Under the pieces are notes generated by a model. That model was not told the DNA's origin. It saw only the letters and a program-made list of their open reading frames with translations, and did no database searches. A program made the translations under genes and the position numbers. Shown here piece by piece: positions 1 to 9,108 of a stretch of 64,000 bases of DNA. Location of the stretch: assembly GCA_947628665.1 (NCBI GenBank), contig CANRAU010000008.1, forward strand, positions 20,792 through 84,791, given 5' to 3'. Numbering within the stretch: position 1 is the first letter of the stretch; each line of letters opens with the position of its first letter. The DNA comes from an uncultured Clostridia bacterium. GTDB lineage: Bacteria > Bacillota > Clostridia > Oscillospirales > Acutalibacteraceae.

Positions 1-527
1 AGCAGTATGACCCGCTTTTGGAAACGGTTTACAACTACACAAAGGCGGTGGACGACACCCGCCCCTGCATCGATACGAGCGGCAATTTCCATGTCAAAAC
101 CGATATTTACGATCTGCACGACTACAGCTTCGACGTCGCGTTCTTCCGGAGGAATTACGAAAAGCTCGTAAAAACGGGCGAACTGTACGAGCATGTGCTG
201 AACGATAACCCGGGCAGGCAGAAATACGGCGGGCAGCCTGTTTTCGTCAGCGAATACGGCGGTATCAAGTGGGAGACCGATCGGGGCTTCAAGGCGTGGG
301 GCTACGGCGAGGACGTCCGCACCGAGGACGAATTTGCGGAGCGCTACTGCGGCTTAACGAATGTCCTGCTGCAAAACGAGCGGATGTTCGGCCTTTGCTA
401 TACGCAGCTCTATGACATAGAGCAGGAGCAAAACGGCCTGTTTGATTACGACCGCGAAAAGAAGTTTTCGGACGAAATATATGCGCGTATTAGAGCCGTC
501 AATACGCAAAAAGCCGCAATTGAATAA
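1..527 (+). CDS. glycoside hydrolase family 2 protein, C-terminal fragment
   Basis: The reading frame is open at the left window edge (codons in frame from base 3) and ends with TAA at 525-527, so only about 174 C-terminal residues are visible. The motif VSEYGGIKWE contains the glutamate expected as the nucleophile of clan GH-A retaining enzymes (SEYGG), followed by residues typical of the end of the GH2 TIM barrel (GLCYTQLYDIEQEQNGL). GH2 members hydrolyse beta-galactosides, beta-glucuronides or beta-mannosides; the substrate cannot be read from this fragment. Its neighbours (GH28-like, GH31) also point to glycan breakdown. The N-terminal sugar-binding domains and acid/base residue lie outside the window. 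Confidence 0.85.
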   Translation, partial: QYDPLLETVYNYTKAVDDTRPCIDTSGNFHVKTDIYDLHDYSFDVAFFRRNYEKLVKTGELYEHVLNDNPGRQKYGGQPVFVSEYGGIKWETDRGFKAWGYGEDVRTEDEFAERYCGLTNVLLQNERMFGLCYTQLYDIEQEQNGLFDYDREKKFSDEIYARIRAVNTQKAAIE

Positions 528-536
528 AAAAGCAAA

Positions 537-562
537 GAAGCTGCCTTTTTTAAGGCAGCTTC
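537..562 (+). terminator. perfect hairpin just after the GH2 gene
   Basis: An 11-bp perfect stem (GAAGCTGCCTT at 537-547 with its complement at 552-562) around a TTTT loop starts 10 bases after the stop codon. No U-run follows, so termination is uncertain. A nearly identical hairpin recurs at 882-906 on the far side of the dispersed repeat. Confidence 0.5.
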
Positions 563-573
563 AGCGTGTGGGA

Positions 574-880
574 AAAGTATATGTTACTTGGCAATATGCA
601 CAAAAGGCGTAAGGTTATGGGGAACCCCCGGCGAGGGGTGCGGGTGTCCGGTGGACACCTCTGCCGAAGGCAGAAGCACCGACCGAGCCGACAGGCGAGA
701 ATCCCCACCGAAAAACAGTCCACTGGACTGTTTTTCGCCCCTCCTGCGCTCTTTTGGAACAAAAATTTCGCAGCCTGCGGGCTGCGATGAGGGCGCCGCC
801 CCTCAACCCCGCCGCCTTTTGAAAAAGGCGGGCGAAAACTTTTCGTTATTTTGCTATCGCAAAACAGTTTATCGACAGAC
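574..880 (+). repeat. dispersed hairpin-rich intergenic repeat, copy 1
   Basis: About 307 bp that recurs at 49398-49642 in the same orientation with near identity, apart from an insertion of about 62 bp here (roughly 637-701). Each copy is a chain of hairpins: a perfect stem reading AACAGTCCA/TGGACTGTT, CGCAGCC/GGCTGCG, CCGCCTTTT/AAAAGGCGG (with one unpaired base) and TTTTGC/GCAAAA. The insertion adds GGTGTCC/GGACACC and CTGCC/GGCAG. Short ORFs read through the element in several frames but lack coding features. Both copies sit between convergent gene ends. This stretch (528-933) holds no gene that I can support. Confidence 0.85.
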
Positions 881-881
881 C

Positions 882-913
882 GAAGCTGCCTTTTATAGGC
901 AGCTTCCTTTTTT
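882..913 (+). terminator. intrinsic terminator after repeat copy 1
   Basis: Stem GAAGCTGCC/GGCAGCTTC (882-890, 898-906) followed by CTTTTTT. It would stop transcription arriving from the left, and its palindromic nature may help shield the convergent GH28-like gene. Confidence 0.75.
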
Positions 914-933
914 ACCGTCCTGTCGGGACGCTT

Positions 934-2499
934 TTATCCGTCGATGACCGTGTCTGTATCCGTGAGCGTGGCGAAATCCCGCGTATTGCCGCTGCGCGGT
1001 GTGCAGTGAAAGTTTTCCAAGGTCACGTTTTCGGTGTGCCGAATGAAAATACCGTAGCACGGCAGATCCCAGTATTTGCTGGTTTCATGGGAAAGTATGT
1101 AGATGTGGGAAACGCGCGTGATTTCGGGATACCCATGCATGGCGGCCTCCGAAACGTGCTTGCGGACGTTGAGCCGTTCCGCCGTGTCGCGGTAGGTCAC
1201 GTTGAAATTGCGCAGGGTGACGTTTTGCACCTTGTAGGTCTCATCGTCCGTTTGGACGCCCGTGACCGCACTTGCAAGCTCCACATTTTTCGCCGTGACA
1301 TTTTCGATCACAACGCCGTCAATGCTGCCGACCGCATCCCTGCCTCTGTTCAATCGGTTGCCGAGCCAAATGAGAACGGGGGAACTGATACCCGTCATTT
1401 CAATGTTCGCTATATGCACGTTTGCGATGTTTGCGCCGTCCGCCGATTCCACGGCGATGCCCGCGTAGCCGCCCGTGATTCCGTCCGGCAGGAAAAATTC
1501 GCAATCGGCAACGTCAACGTCGGAAACGTCGAACTCGGTTTCCGTGCCGATTTTAAAGCAATTTGCGAAGGAGGCAACGGTACAGTCGGAAATGCGAACG
1601 TCCGATACATCCCCGACGGTGGATTTGATACACAAGCCGTCGTCGCCCGTCGCAATGAAGCAGTGCTTGATCGTATAGTGATTGCCGCCCGTGATGTCGA
1701 TGCCGTCGCTGTTTGCAATATGCATATTGTTGTCAATGATCATATTCTGTATCGTCACATTTTCGCACGCGGCGAGCTGACAGGTCCAAAACGCAGGATC
1801 TTTGAGAACGATACCGTCTATGGTCACATTTTTGCAGTTATGCAAATACAGGATGCTTGGTCTGTCCGAGGTCTTTGCCATGTGAATTCGCTTTCTTGCC
1901 TCGATCACCCTTGTGTAAAGATTAAATTTCGCGAGCGGATAAAGCGGCGTGGAATCCTTCGGTTCTTCCGTGTACGTTAAACCCATGCCGTTGATCGTTC
2001 CGCCGCCCGTGATTCGGATGTTCTGCGCGCCGTCCGCCGTAATGACGCCAGAACGGGAAAGCTGCTGCATCTGCTCCTGTTCTTCGAGCGTAAGGGACAC
2101 AAGCTCCGCGCCCTTGTCGATATACAGCGTCACATTGCTTTTCAGCGTTAGCGAAACAAACTTATATGTACCGCGCGGAATGTATACCACACCGCCGCCG
2201 TTTTCCGAAGCCGCATTGATCGCGCCCTGGATGGCGGTGGTATTGGCTTCGGCAGTGTTGTTCTCGGCCAGTCCATCTACCTTTGTAAACGCGGTGGGGA
2301 GGGGATTTCCCGAAAGATAATCGTCATACGGAATGTTTGCAATGCGTTCGCCGCTTTCGTCGGAGGTATATTTGGTCGTTTCTTTCGGCAGCATACTTTT
2401 ATCCCCCAGCATAGGCGCAACGAACACACACGCCAAAATTACGCAGACAGTCAGCACGATAGAGAGCAAAACGACCGCGACTTTTTTCCGGGTTTTCAT
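934..2499 (-). CDS. GH28-like (polygalacturonase-type) right-handed beta-helix protein
   Basis: 521 residues. The N-terminus has an uncleaved-looking membrane segment (residues 6-29, VAVVLLSIVLTVCVILACVF) that would tether the enzyme outside the cell. The start of the fold shows the classic pectinase pattern NTTAIQGAINAASENGGG then IPRGTYK. The GH28 active-site region is recognisable: NSDGID near residue 265 and GDDGLCIKS near 285 supply the aspartates. The third usual motif (G-H-G) is replaced by NCFKIGTE, so the substrate may differ from homogalacturonan (rhamnogalacturonan or another uronide is possible). A good ribosome site (AGGAGGAGTCC) precedes the ATG. It lies directly downstream of the YfhO gene on the same strand. 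Confidence 0.85.
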   Translation of the reverse strand: MKTRKKVAVVLLSIVLTVCVILACVFVAPMLGDKSMLPKETTKYTSDESGERIANIPYDDYLSGNPLPTAFTKVDGLAENNTAEANTTAIQGAINAASENGGGVVYIPRGTYKFVSLTLKSNVTLYIDKGAELVSLTLEEQEQMQQLSRSGVITADGAQNIRITGGGTINGMGLTYTEEPKDSTPLYPLAKFNLYTRVIEARKRIHMAKTSDRPSILYLHNCKNVTIDGIVLKDPAFWTCQLAACENVTIQNMIIDNNMHIANSDGIDITGGNHYTIKHCFIATGDDGLCIKSTVGDVSDVRISDCTVASFANCFKIGTETEFDVSDVDVADCEFFLPDGITGGYAGIAVESADGANIANVHIANIEMTGISSPVLIWLGNRLNRGRDAVGSIDGVVIENVTAKNVELASAVTGVQTDDETYKVQNVTLRNFNVTYRDTAERLNVRKHVSEAAMHGYPEITRVSHIYILSHETSKYWDLPCYGIFIRHTENVTLENFHCTPRSGNTRDFATLTDTDTVIDG

Positions 2500-2514
2500 T
2501 TGGACTCCTCCTGT

Positions 2515-2546
2515 TATGCGGCAAAGGCATTTGCCTTTGCCGCATA
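2515..2546. repeat. 32-bp perfect palindrome between YfhO and GH28-like genes
   Basis: Two 15-base arms reading TATGCGGCAAAGGCA and its complement surround a TT spacer. No U-run follows on either strand, so it is not a classical terminator. It sits 8 bases after the YfhO stop and ends just before the GH28 ribosome site, where it could act as an mRNA stabiliser or processing site. Confidence 0.7.
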
Positions 2547-2553
2547 TTGACGT

Positions 2554-5517
2554 TTACTCGGTTTGCTCAGGCTTCTCAGGTGCGGGTTTTTCGGGCTCGG
2601 CTTTTTCGGGATCGGCTTGCGACGGACTTGACGCTTCCGTGCCTGCGGGCGTCGATTCCGTGTCCGCAGAAGTCGGCTCTGCTTCGGGTTGTGTCGGCGC
2701 GGTCGGCGGCGTTTTGCGCCTTTCCTCCACGATCACGTCCAAATCCCCTAAAAATTCGGAAAATACGCTCGGCTCGGATGCTTTTTCGGTTTCGGCAGGC
2801 GTCTCATTGGCGTGCGCCGACCATTTTTCGGTGTTTTTCTTTCGGTAGAACAGCCATTGCCGCCGTCTGCAAATCATCAGGAATGTGGCAATCACAATCG
2901 ACGCAATCGTGACATAACAGCCGGCCTGCAGCCCGGGCGACGTATAGACCAACGACACGGTGTGCGTCCCCGCGCCGATGTTGAATGCGAGCAGCCCGTC
3001 GGAGACGGCCAAAATATCATTTGCATAAACGCGCTTGCCGTCCACGAAAACCTGCCAGTTATTGTCATAAGGGATCGAGGTGTAGACGATCTCGTTTTCG
3101 TCCGCCGTCAAAATTCCCGTGAGCTTCGTGTCTTTGTATTCGGACAGCTGGAACTGCCCGTCGTCCGCCAGCTTCTCATAGCCGCGCTTAAAGGCGTTCA
3201 AATCCAAGGCGTACGCGTAAAACAGCAGCGAGCCTTCGTTCTCGGTCGCCTTTACGGGGATCTCAACGGTGATCGGCATGCCCGCCTCGCATACGCCGAG
3301 ATCGACGATATAGCCGTCCGATGTGTTGACGTCCTTGGTCTTTTCCCCGATCCTTGCGGAGGCGGTGTCGACCTGCGAGGATTTGATATAGACAAAGACC
3401 TCTTCCGACCGCTCCGGGGTCATCTCCATGGTGAAACTCGCGCCCACGTCCTCGTCTGTCTTGGAGAAAGAGATCGCGTCCGATTCGCCGCTGCCGTCCA
3501 AATAGCTCGAGAGGTTGTTATATTGAATGTCGGCGGGCTTTAATTCGCGGAACACATTCTCCACGCCCGTCGCGAGGGAAAACCATTGCTGCTGCTGTAA
3601 AAACGGATTGCTTTGAGCCTCGGTCGTCCAGTCGGCAACGTCCGCACTCGTACAAAATGCGATGGGCAACGCATAATTGTTTTCATATGCGGTGAATTTT
3701 CCCGAGGAGAACAATTCCTTATACAGCAAAGGGTTCATAGCGGAGTTGTCATTATCCACCAAATACTTCAGCCCGAACATGGCGTTGTACACGGGCGTTT
3801 GCAGGTGATAGGTATAGCTGTTGATATAATTTCCGAACATACCGATATTGCGCTGCAAATTTGAGGTCTTTTCATATGCCATGGAGGAGAACACCGAAAC
3901 GCCGTTGTAATTGTACCAGCTCGGATCCATGCGCGTGCGCAGGTCGGTCAGTTCCATGCGGTAAAACGAACCGTCGTATTCGTCCAGCTTTGATTTCAGT
4001 GTGCGGAAGTCCGCATAATCCTCCGTGTAATTGGGCTTGGACTGGTTCATGGTGTAATGAGGGGTGGTGGAAAGCGCGATTTCCGAAACAGTCGTGCAGA
4101 GCAGCAAAACGGCGATCACGGATGCGGAGGCTTTCCGCTCACGGAACAGATACAGAATACACACATATCCTACCGCAAAAATCAGGCTCAGCAGCAGGGA
4201 CGTATCGGTTACGTTTTTGGAGGTGATCTTTTCCACCAAAACAATGAAAGCGGCCACACCGACGCCCACGGCCAAAATCTGCTTGCCGGAAAAAGAGCGG
4301 ATATGCGTAAGCGCTTTGTATGCCATGGTCAGCAGCACAAAGGTATACATAAACGAAAAACGGTAGGGGAGATCGTTCGGGAAGTGCATACCGTGCCAGA
4401 AGAAATTCAGATAATTGATGGAAAAGCTGAAATACAAAACGCCGAGCAGGCAGACGTGCGCGACTTTTTCCCGCACGGGAATTTTTTGGCAGAAGAGATA
4501 CAGCGGTACGCACAACAGCGTCAGAACGCCGCTGTACACATTGGGCAGCACATCGCTGCCGCTGCTTCGGATGGTCGGCTCGGTAGAGGCCAAATGATTG
4601 GCCAAAAAGTCAAAGACGGCAAAATACTTTTTATAGCTTGTCGGCGCGCCGCCCGATGTGGCGGAGCTGGACGACAGCACCTCTATAAGGGGGAACAAAA
4701 CCATGGCGACCAAGCCCACGGCCAGCACCGAATAGAAGGCGAATTTCCAGCCGGAGCAGAAGAACAGAGAATTTTTACAGCGACGAATGAGATTCGGCTT
4801 CTTCTCGGTGAGCGGCACTTCGTAAAAGGTCTCCGAGAACGCGTGGTGCGAGAAATAGAAAGTCAGGAAATACAGCACCGAGAAAATGCAGACCATGTAG
4901 GCCATGTAGTAGTTGGTGATAAAGGTCAAAGCAAGGGTCACGCAGTATAAGGTCGGCCGCCCTTTATGAATGATGCGCTCTATCCCCAACATGACAAGGG
5001 GGAACAGGTACATCGCGTCGAGCCACATCACGTTCCAGTAATAGGCGATGAAATAGCCGCAGAACGCGTACAGTACGCCAAAGGCCGCCGTACTCGCGTC
5101 GCTCTTTCCGAAGGACTTCTTGAGATAATACGTAAACGAGCAGGCCGAAAGCACCGCCTTGAGTAAAATCATCACGGAAATGGCCTCGGGAATGTTCTCA
5201 TGCCCAAACAGCAGGATAATGAAAGAAATGGGGCTGGAAAGATAATTGAAAAAGTTGCCGAGGAAGTTGCCGCCTAAGCCCGTTTCCCAGGAGTAGAGCA
5301 ACGAACCGCCGCTCGTCAGCCGGTCGTAAAGCTCCGCAAACAGAGGGCCGTACTGGTGGTAAAGATCCATGCGCAAAATCGTCATGTTGCCGAACGGGAT
5401 CAGATTGTAGCAGTAATAGACCAAGAGCATAAGCACCAAAGCGCAGAGCCCCGAAATCAGAATGAACTTATTTTCCGTAAAAAAAGATATGCGTTTTTTT
5501 GCCTTTTTTGGTTTCAT
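2554..5517 (-). CDS. YfhO family polytopic membrane protein
   Basis: 987 residues from the ATG at 5517 (MKPKKAKK), chosen because AAGGGGC lies upstream; the frame stays open 29 codons further without a better site. Roughly a dozen hydrophobic segments fill the first half, beginning with FILISGLCALVLMLLVYYCY. Diagnostic YfhO features are the early loop with DLYHQYGPLF and the later extracytoplasmic part ending in VYTSPGLQAGCYV plus a last membrane helix. The family is a GT-C-like group; B. subtilis YfhO has been linked to glycosylation of teichoic acid using a lipid-linked sugar. The substrate here is unknown. The C-terminal 75 residues form an odd cytoplasmic tail rich in Pro, Glu, Ser and Thr with repeated EKPAPEKPE-type motifs. 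Confidence 0.88.
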   Translation of the reverse strand: MKPKKAKKRISFFTENKFILISGLCALVLMLLVYYCYNLIPFGNMTILRMDLYHQYGPLFAELYDRLTSGGSLLYSWETGLGGNFLGNFFNYLSSPISFIILLFGHENIPEAISVMILLKAVLSACSFTYYLKKSFGKSDASTAAFGVLYAFCGYFIAYYWNVMWLDAMYLFPLVMLGIERIIHKGRPTLYCVTLALTFITNYYMAYMVCIFSVLYFLTFYFSHHAFSETFYEVPLTEKKPNLIRRCKNSLFFCSGWKFAFYSVLAVGLVAMVLFPLIEVLSSSSATSGGAPTSYKKYFAVFDFLANHLASTEPTIRSSGSDVLPNVYSGVLTLLCVPLYLFCQKIPVREKVAHVCLLGVLYFSFSINYLNFFWHGMHFPNDLPYRFSFMYTFVLLTMAYKALTHIRSFSGKQILAVGVGVAAFIVLVEKITSKNVTDTSLLLSLIFAVGYVCILYLFRERKASASVIAVLLLCTTVSEIALSTTPHYTMNQSKPNYTEDYADFRTLKSKLDEYDGSFYRMELTDLRTRMDPSWYNYNGVSVFSSMAYEKTSNLQRNIGMFGNYINSYTYHLQTPVYNAMFGLKYLVDNDNSAMNPLLYKELFSSGKFTAYENNYALPIAFCTSADVADWTTEAQSNPFLQQQQWFSLATGVENVFRELKPADIQYNNLSSYLDGSGESDAISFSKTDEDVGASFTMEMTPERSEEVFVYIKSSQVDTASARIGEKTKDVNTSDGYIVDLGVCEAGMPITVEIPVKATENEGSLLFYAYALDLNAFKRGYEKLADDGQFQLSEYKDTKLTGILTADENEIVYTSIPYDNNWQVFVDGKRVYANDILAVSDGLLAFNIGAGTHTVSLVYTSPGLQAGCYVTIASIVIATFLMICRRRQWLFYRKKNTEKWSAHANETPAETEKASEPSVFSEFLGDLDVIVEERRKTPPTAPTQPEAEPTSADTESTPAGTEASSPSQADPEKAEPEKPAPEKPEQTE

Positions 5518-5571
5518 ATTCTTAGCCCCTTGTGCTTTTTTTCGGCCAAACTTATCCTGTATTTTACTCTT

Positions 5572-5600
5572 AATATACCATAGTATGCGCCCCGATTCAA
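5572..5600 (-). promoter_or_regulatory. sigma-A promoter for the YfhO-GH28 unit
   Basis: Read on the reverse strand: TTGAAT (-35, 5595-5600), 17-bp spacer, TATATT (-10, 5572-5577), about 55 bp before the YfhO ATG. It is divergent from the GH31 promoter. Confidence 0.75.
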
Positions 5601-5667
5601 GCAATTCTTCTTCGGCTTTCGGTCGTGTCGGGATAAGTACGGATCAAACGCTTGGAAGGTTCTCGGG

Positions 5668-5696
5668 TTGACAGGGATTTGCAATCTGCATATAAT
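5668..5696 (+). promoter_or_regulatory. consensus sigma-A promoter for the GH31 gene
   Basis: TTGACA at 5668-5673, 17-bp spacer, TATAAT at 5691-5696: a perfect match. It is 43 bp upstream of the preferred GH31 start, which confirms that the longer reading frame from 5652 begins upstream of the transcript. Confidence 0.9.
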
Positions 5697-5738
5697 AAAA
5701 CCGACTTTGCAAATTCTGCGCTTTTTCGGGGGCTTTGT

Positions 5739-7685
5739 ATGCACAATCTGACCGTACATAAAAATGAGATCCTGTTTGCAAGGGCGGAGGAGCTTGTCCG
5801 CATCACGCCCTGTCACCAAAACGCCATTCGCTTTGAGGGCTTTCCCGACTGCCGATGCACAGATGAAAATTTTACGCTGATGCCGCAATCGACGGACGCC
5901 GAGATCGTCGAAGAGGAAAACGCGGTGACGATGACCGTCGGCTGTTTGCAGGTGCGCCTTACAAACAGGGGAAAAATCACGTTTTACCGCGACGGCAAAG
6001 TGATTTTGGAGGAAAAGCCGGAGCTTACCTTTGAAGACGGTTATCGGCATTATGACAACAAGAGCAGTGGGCTTTGGTCGGCGCGCGCGACCTTTCAAAG
6101 CCGAGAGGGCGAGCATTTTTACGGCCTTGGGCATGAGGCGAGCGGTCGGTTTGACTTGAAAGGCTGTTCGTTTGATATTCGCAACGTCAACGCCAAATGC
6201 ACCATTCCGTATGTCTATTCCTCTTTGGGGTACGGGTTTATTTGGAACAATCCTGCTATCGGGCAGGTGGAGCTTTCCGAAAATCGAACGCGCTGGAGCG
6301 TGCAGACGACCAAAAAGATCGATTATGTGGTCATCGGCGGCGCACCGAAGGAGGTTACGGAAGCGCTTGCCGACCTTACGGGACACGCACCCGTAATGCC
6401 GCATTGGGCGACGGGGTTTTGGCAAAGCCGACTGCGCTACGAAACGCAGGAGGAATTGCTGGAGGTCGCGCGCCGCTATCATCGGGAGGGCATTCCGCTC
6501 TCGGTCATCATCGCGGATTATTTCCACTGGACACAGCAGGGGGATTATCGATTCGATCCGGCGTTTTGGCCGGATGTTCCCGCCATGACCGAAGAACTGC
6601 ACCGCATGGGCGTAAAGCTCGTCGTTTCCGTATGGCCTACCATTAATCGGGAGAGCGAAAACTATGCCCATATGCGGCAGAACAATCTGCTGATCCGCAC
6701 GTCGCGCGGCAGTGACCGCGTGTTTGAATTTTACGGCTGGCAGGCGGAGATCGACGCGACCAATCCCGAGACGCGCGCGTTCGTTTGGCGCAAGCTCAAA
6801 GAAAATTATCTGGATAACGGCGTGGACGCGCTTTGGTTCGATGAGGCCGAGCCCGAGATCCACCCCGAGCACTTCGACAATTTGATTTTGTATGCGGGTC
6901 GCGGCGACGAGGTCGCGCTTTTGTATCCGTATTACTATTCCAAAATGGCATATGACGGCTTTACGGAAATGGGCGTTGCAAATCCCGTGACCTTGACGCG
7001 CTGTGCGTATTTGGGCAGTCAAAAATTCGGCGCGCTCGTGTGGTCGGGCGATATTCCCTCCACCTTTGAAAGTCTCGACCAACAGGTCAAAGCGGGCTTG
7101 AATATGGCGATGTGCGGCATCGTTTGGTGGAATACCGACATCGGCGGCTTTTACGGCGGCGATACTTGGAGCGAGAGCTATCGCGAATTGATCGTCCGCT
7201 GGTTTCAGTACGGTGTGTTTTCGCCCGTGATGCGCGTACACGGCAACCGCAAGCTTCACGGCGAAAAGCACGACGTCAAAGAGCCTACGGGCGACCCGAA
7301 CGAGCTTTGGAGCTTCGGTGAGGAGAATTTCCCGATTTTAAAGGATTTGGTCATGCTGCGCGAAAGACTGCGGCCGTATATCGAGCGGCATATGGAGATC
7401 GCTTCACAAAAAGGCCGGCCAATCATGCGGCCGATGTTTTTCGATTTCCCCGAGGATGAGACCTGCTATACGCTCGGTACGCAGTATATGTTCGGCGACG
7501 ATATTCTGTTTGCGCCCATCGTGAAAGAGGGACAGACGGAAAAACGCGTGTACCTGCCCAAAGGGCAATGGATCTTGACGAAGGATAAACGGGAGTACGG
7601 CGAAGGCTTTTATACCGTACACGCCGAAAAGCATGAATTTGTCGCCTTTGTGAAAAAGGACGCGGCAGTGCTTGAATGCTTTTGA
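5739..7685 (+). CDS. glycoside hydrolase family 31 (alpha-glucosidase/alpha-xylosidase type)
   Basis: 648 residues from the ATG at 5739; this start follows a GGGGGC ribosome site and the promoter at 5668-5696, so the upstream in-frame ATG at 5652 cannot be used. No signal peptide is visible, suggesting a cytoplasmic enzyme acting on imported oligosaccharides. GH31 hallmarks: ADYFHW near residue 262, the nucleophile aspartate in ALWFDEAEPE (about 367) and the acid/base aspartate in LVWSGDIPST (about 436), followed by WWNTDIGGF. FDEAEPE in place of the classical W-x-D-M-N-E resembles bacterial alpha-xylosidases, but sugar specificity cannot be fixed from sequence. It is probably monocistronic or followed by the antiporter gene 45 bp downstream. 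Confidence 0.93.
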   Translation: MHNLTVHKNEILFARAEELVRITPCHQNAIRFEGFPDCRCTDENFTLMPQSTDAEIVEEENAVTMTVGCLQVRLTNRGKITFYRDGKVILEEKPELTFEDGYRHYDNKSSGLWSARATFQSREGEHFYGLGHEASGRFDLKGCSFDIRNVNAKCTIPYVYSSLGYGFIWNNPAIGQVELSENRTRWSVQTTKKIDYVVIGGAPKEVTEALADLTGHAPVMPHWATGFWQSRLRYETQEELLEVARRYHREGIPLSVIIADYFHWTQQGDYRFDPAFWPDVPAMTEELHRMGVKLVVSVWPTINRESENYAHMRQNNLLIRTSRGSDRVFEFYGWQAEIDATNPETRAFVWRKLKENYLDNGVDALWFDEAEPEIHPEHFDNLILYAGRGDEVALLYPYYYSKMAYDGFTEMGVANPVTLTRCAYLGSQKFGALVWSGDIPSTFESLDQQVKAGLNMAMCGIVWWNTDIGGFYGGDTWSESYRELIVRWFQYGVFSPVMRVHGNRKLHGEKHDVKEPTGDPNELWSFGEENFPILKDLVMLRERLRPYIERHMEIASQKGRPIMRPMFFDFPEDETCYTLGTQYMFGDDILFAPIVKEGQTEKRVYLPKGQWILTKDKREYGEGFYTVHAEKHEFVAFVKKDAAVLECF

Positions 7686-7730
7686 GCGCGCTTTCCCATT
7701 TTCTGATATATCGAAACGGAGTCTTTTCCC

Positions 7731-9017
7731 ATGCAATTATTTCTTTGGTTATCCGTCTCTCTGATCGGTGGCCTGCTCATGTCCCGTCTTGCCAAAAAGC
7801 TGAAGTTACCCGCTGTGACCGCGTATTTGGTCGCGGGGCTGCTGCTCGGCCCATACTGCATCGGCGCGCTGCATTTGCCCGGCGTCGGCTTCGGCACGTT
7901 ACAGGAGGTCGAGTCTTTAAATCTTGTCTCTCAGGCCGCTTTGGGCTTTATCGCCTTTGCGATCGGCAATGAGTTTCGCTTGGAACAGCTCAAAGGCATG
8001 GGGCGGCAGGCAATCGTTGTCGGCATTTTGCAGGCGGTGCTGACCACCGTGCTTGTGGACGCGGCTTTGGTGACGCTGCATTTGATCAAGCCCGACCTCA
8101 TTTCTATCTCGTCCGCGCTGACGCTCGGCGCGATCGCGGCGGCGACTGCGCCCGCCGCCACGCTGATGGTGGTGCGCCAATATAAAGCGCAAGGCCCTAT
8201 GACGAAGCTGTTGCTTTTGGTCGTTGCAATCGACGACGCGGTCGGATTGGTGCTGTTCTCCGCATCCTTCGGCGTGGCGCAGGCTTTGGAAAGCGGACAA
8301 GCAAGCCTCCTGACCGTACTGCTGGAACCCGCCGTTGAGATCGTGCTGTCTTTGGCGCTCGGCGCGTTTGCCGGTTGGCTTTTGTACCGCATCGAAAAAT
8401 ACTTCTTTTCCCGAAGCAAGCGTCTTTCTCTCTCCATCGGCTGCGTGTTGCTGACCGTGGGCGTGTCCATGGCGGAATTTGAAATCCACGGCGTGCATGT
8501 AGGCTTCAGTCTCCTGCTCGTGTGCATGATGACAGGAACGGTGTTTTGCAATGTGTGCGACTTCTCCGAGGAACTCATGGGGCGCGTGGATAGCTGGACA
8601 GCGCCGTTGTTCGTGCTGTTTTTCGTGCTGTCGGGCGCGGAACTCGACTTGAAAGTGCTTGCCAATCCTCTGGTGCTGCTCGTCGGCATTGTGTATATCG
8701 TCTTTCGCTCACTCGGAAAGTATGTCGGCGCGTATGCAAGCTGTACGCTCACGCGCTGTTCCGAGAATATCCGCAAATATTTAGGGATCACCCTGTTCCC
8801 GCAGGCGGGTGTAGCCCTCGGCATGGCCTTGACCGCCCAACAGCTTGCCGAGGGGGAAATGATCCGCAATGTGGTGCTGTTTTCGGTGCTGGTCTATGAA
8901 CTGCTCGGGCCTGCGCTTACCAAGAAAGCATTGATCGCCGCAGGGGAAATTCAAACCGACGGCAAAACCAACGCGCGCCTTGCGAACGAACCGAAAGAGC
9001 CGATCAGCCTCCGGTAA
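7731..9017 (+). CDS. monovalent cation:proton antiporter, CPA2/Kef-type membrane domain
   Basis: 428 residues, about 12 hydrophobic helices and almost no soluble tail. The opening MQLFLWLSVSLIGGLLMSRL followed by KLPAVTAYLVAGLLLGPYCIG is the typical first helix pair of the Na+/H+ exchanger superfamily; the AAATAPAATLMVV and VVAIDDAVGLV segments correspond to the conserved core helices carrying the ion-binding aspartates (IDDA). There is no RCK/TrkA-N domain, so this is a bare exchanger for Na+ or K+ against protons. Only a weak ribosome site (CGGAG) precedes the ATG, and it lies 45 bp after GH31, which may provide read-through transcription. Confidence 0.85.
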   Translation: MQLFLWLSVSLIGGLLMSRLAKKLKLPAVTAYLVAGLLLGPYCIGALHLPGVGFGTLQEVESLNLVSQAALGFIAFAIGNEFRLEQLKGMGRQAIVVGILQAVLTTVLVDAALVTLHLIKPDLISISSALTLGAIAAATAPAATLMVVRQYKAQGPMTKLLLLVVAIDDAVGLVLFSASFGVAQALESGQASLLTVLLEPAVEIVLSLALGAFAGWLLYRIEKYFFSRSKRLSLSIGCVLLTVGVSMAEFEIHGVHVGFSLLLVCMMTGTVFCNVCDFSEELMGRVDSWTAPLFVLFFVLSGAELDLKVLANPLVLLVGIVYIVFRSLGKYVGAYASCTLTRCSENIRKYLGITLFPQAGVALGMALTAQQLAEGEMIRNVVLFSVLVYELLGPALTKKALIAAGEIQTDGKTNARLANEPKEPISLR

Positions 9018-9032
9018 AATCGCGATCTCGGC

Positions 9033-9061
9033 TTGACAAAGCGAAAAAGAACTTGTATACT
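9033..9061 (+). promoter_or_regulatory. sigma-A promoter of the cobalamin-riboswitch operon
   Basis: TTGACA at 9033-9038, exactly 17 bp, TATACT at 9056-9061. It starts 15 bp after the antiporter stop codon and predicts a transcript start near 9068, just ahead of the riboswitch. Confidence 0.9.
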
Positions 9062-9108
9062 GGAAAAAACTGCATAGGGGCTGTCCCTATAAAGGGGTAG
9101 CCTTACAT

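Noticed and set aside
566..947. Overlapping short ORFs (74 and 119 residues) in repeat copy 1
   Set aside because: Equivalent frames appear in repeat copy 2, carried by the repeat DNA itself; they cross several hairpins and have no family features.
5514..7271. 585-residue reverse-strand ORF
   Set aside because: Antisense to the GH31 gene, whose catalytic motifs are intact; composition is that of a shadow frame.
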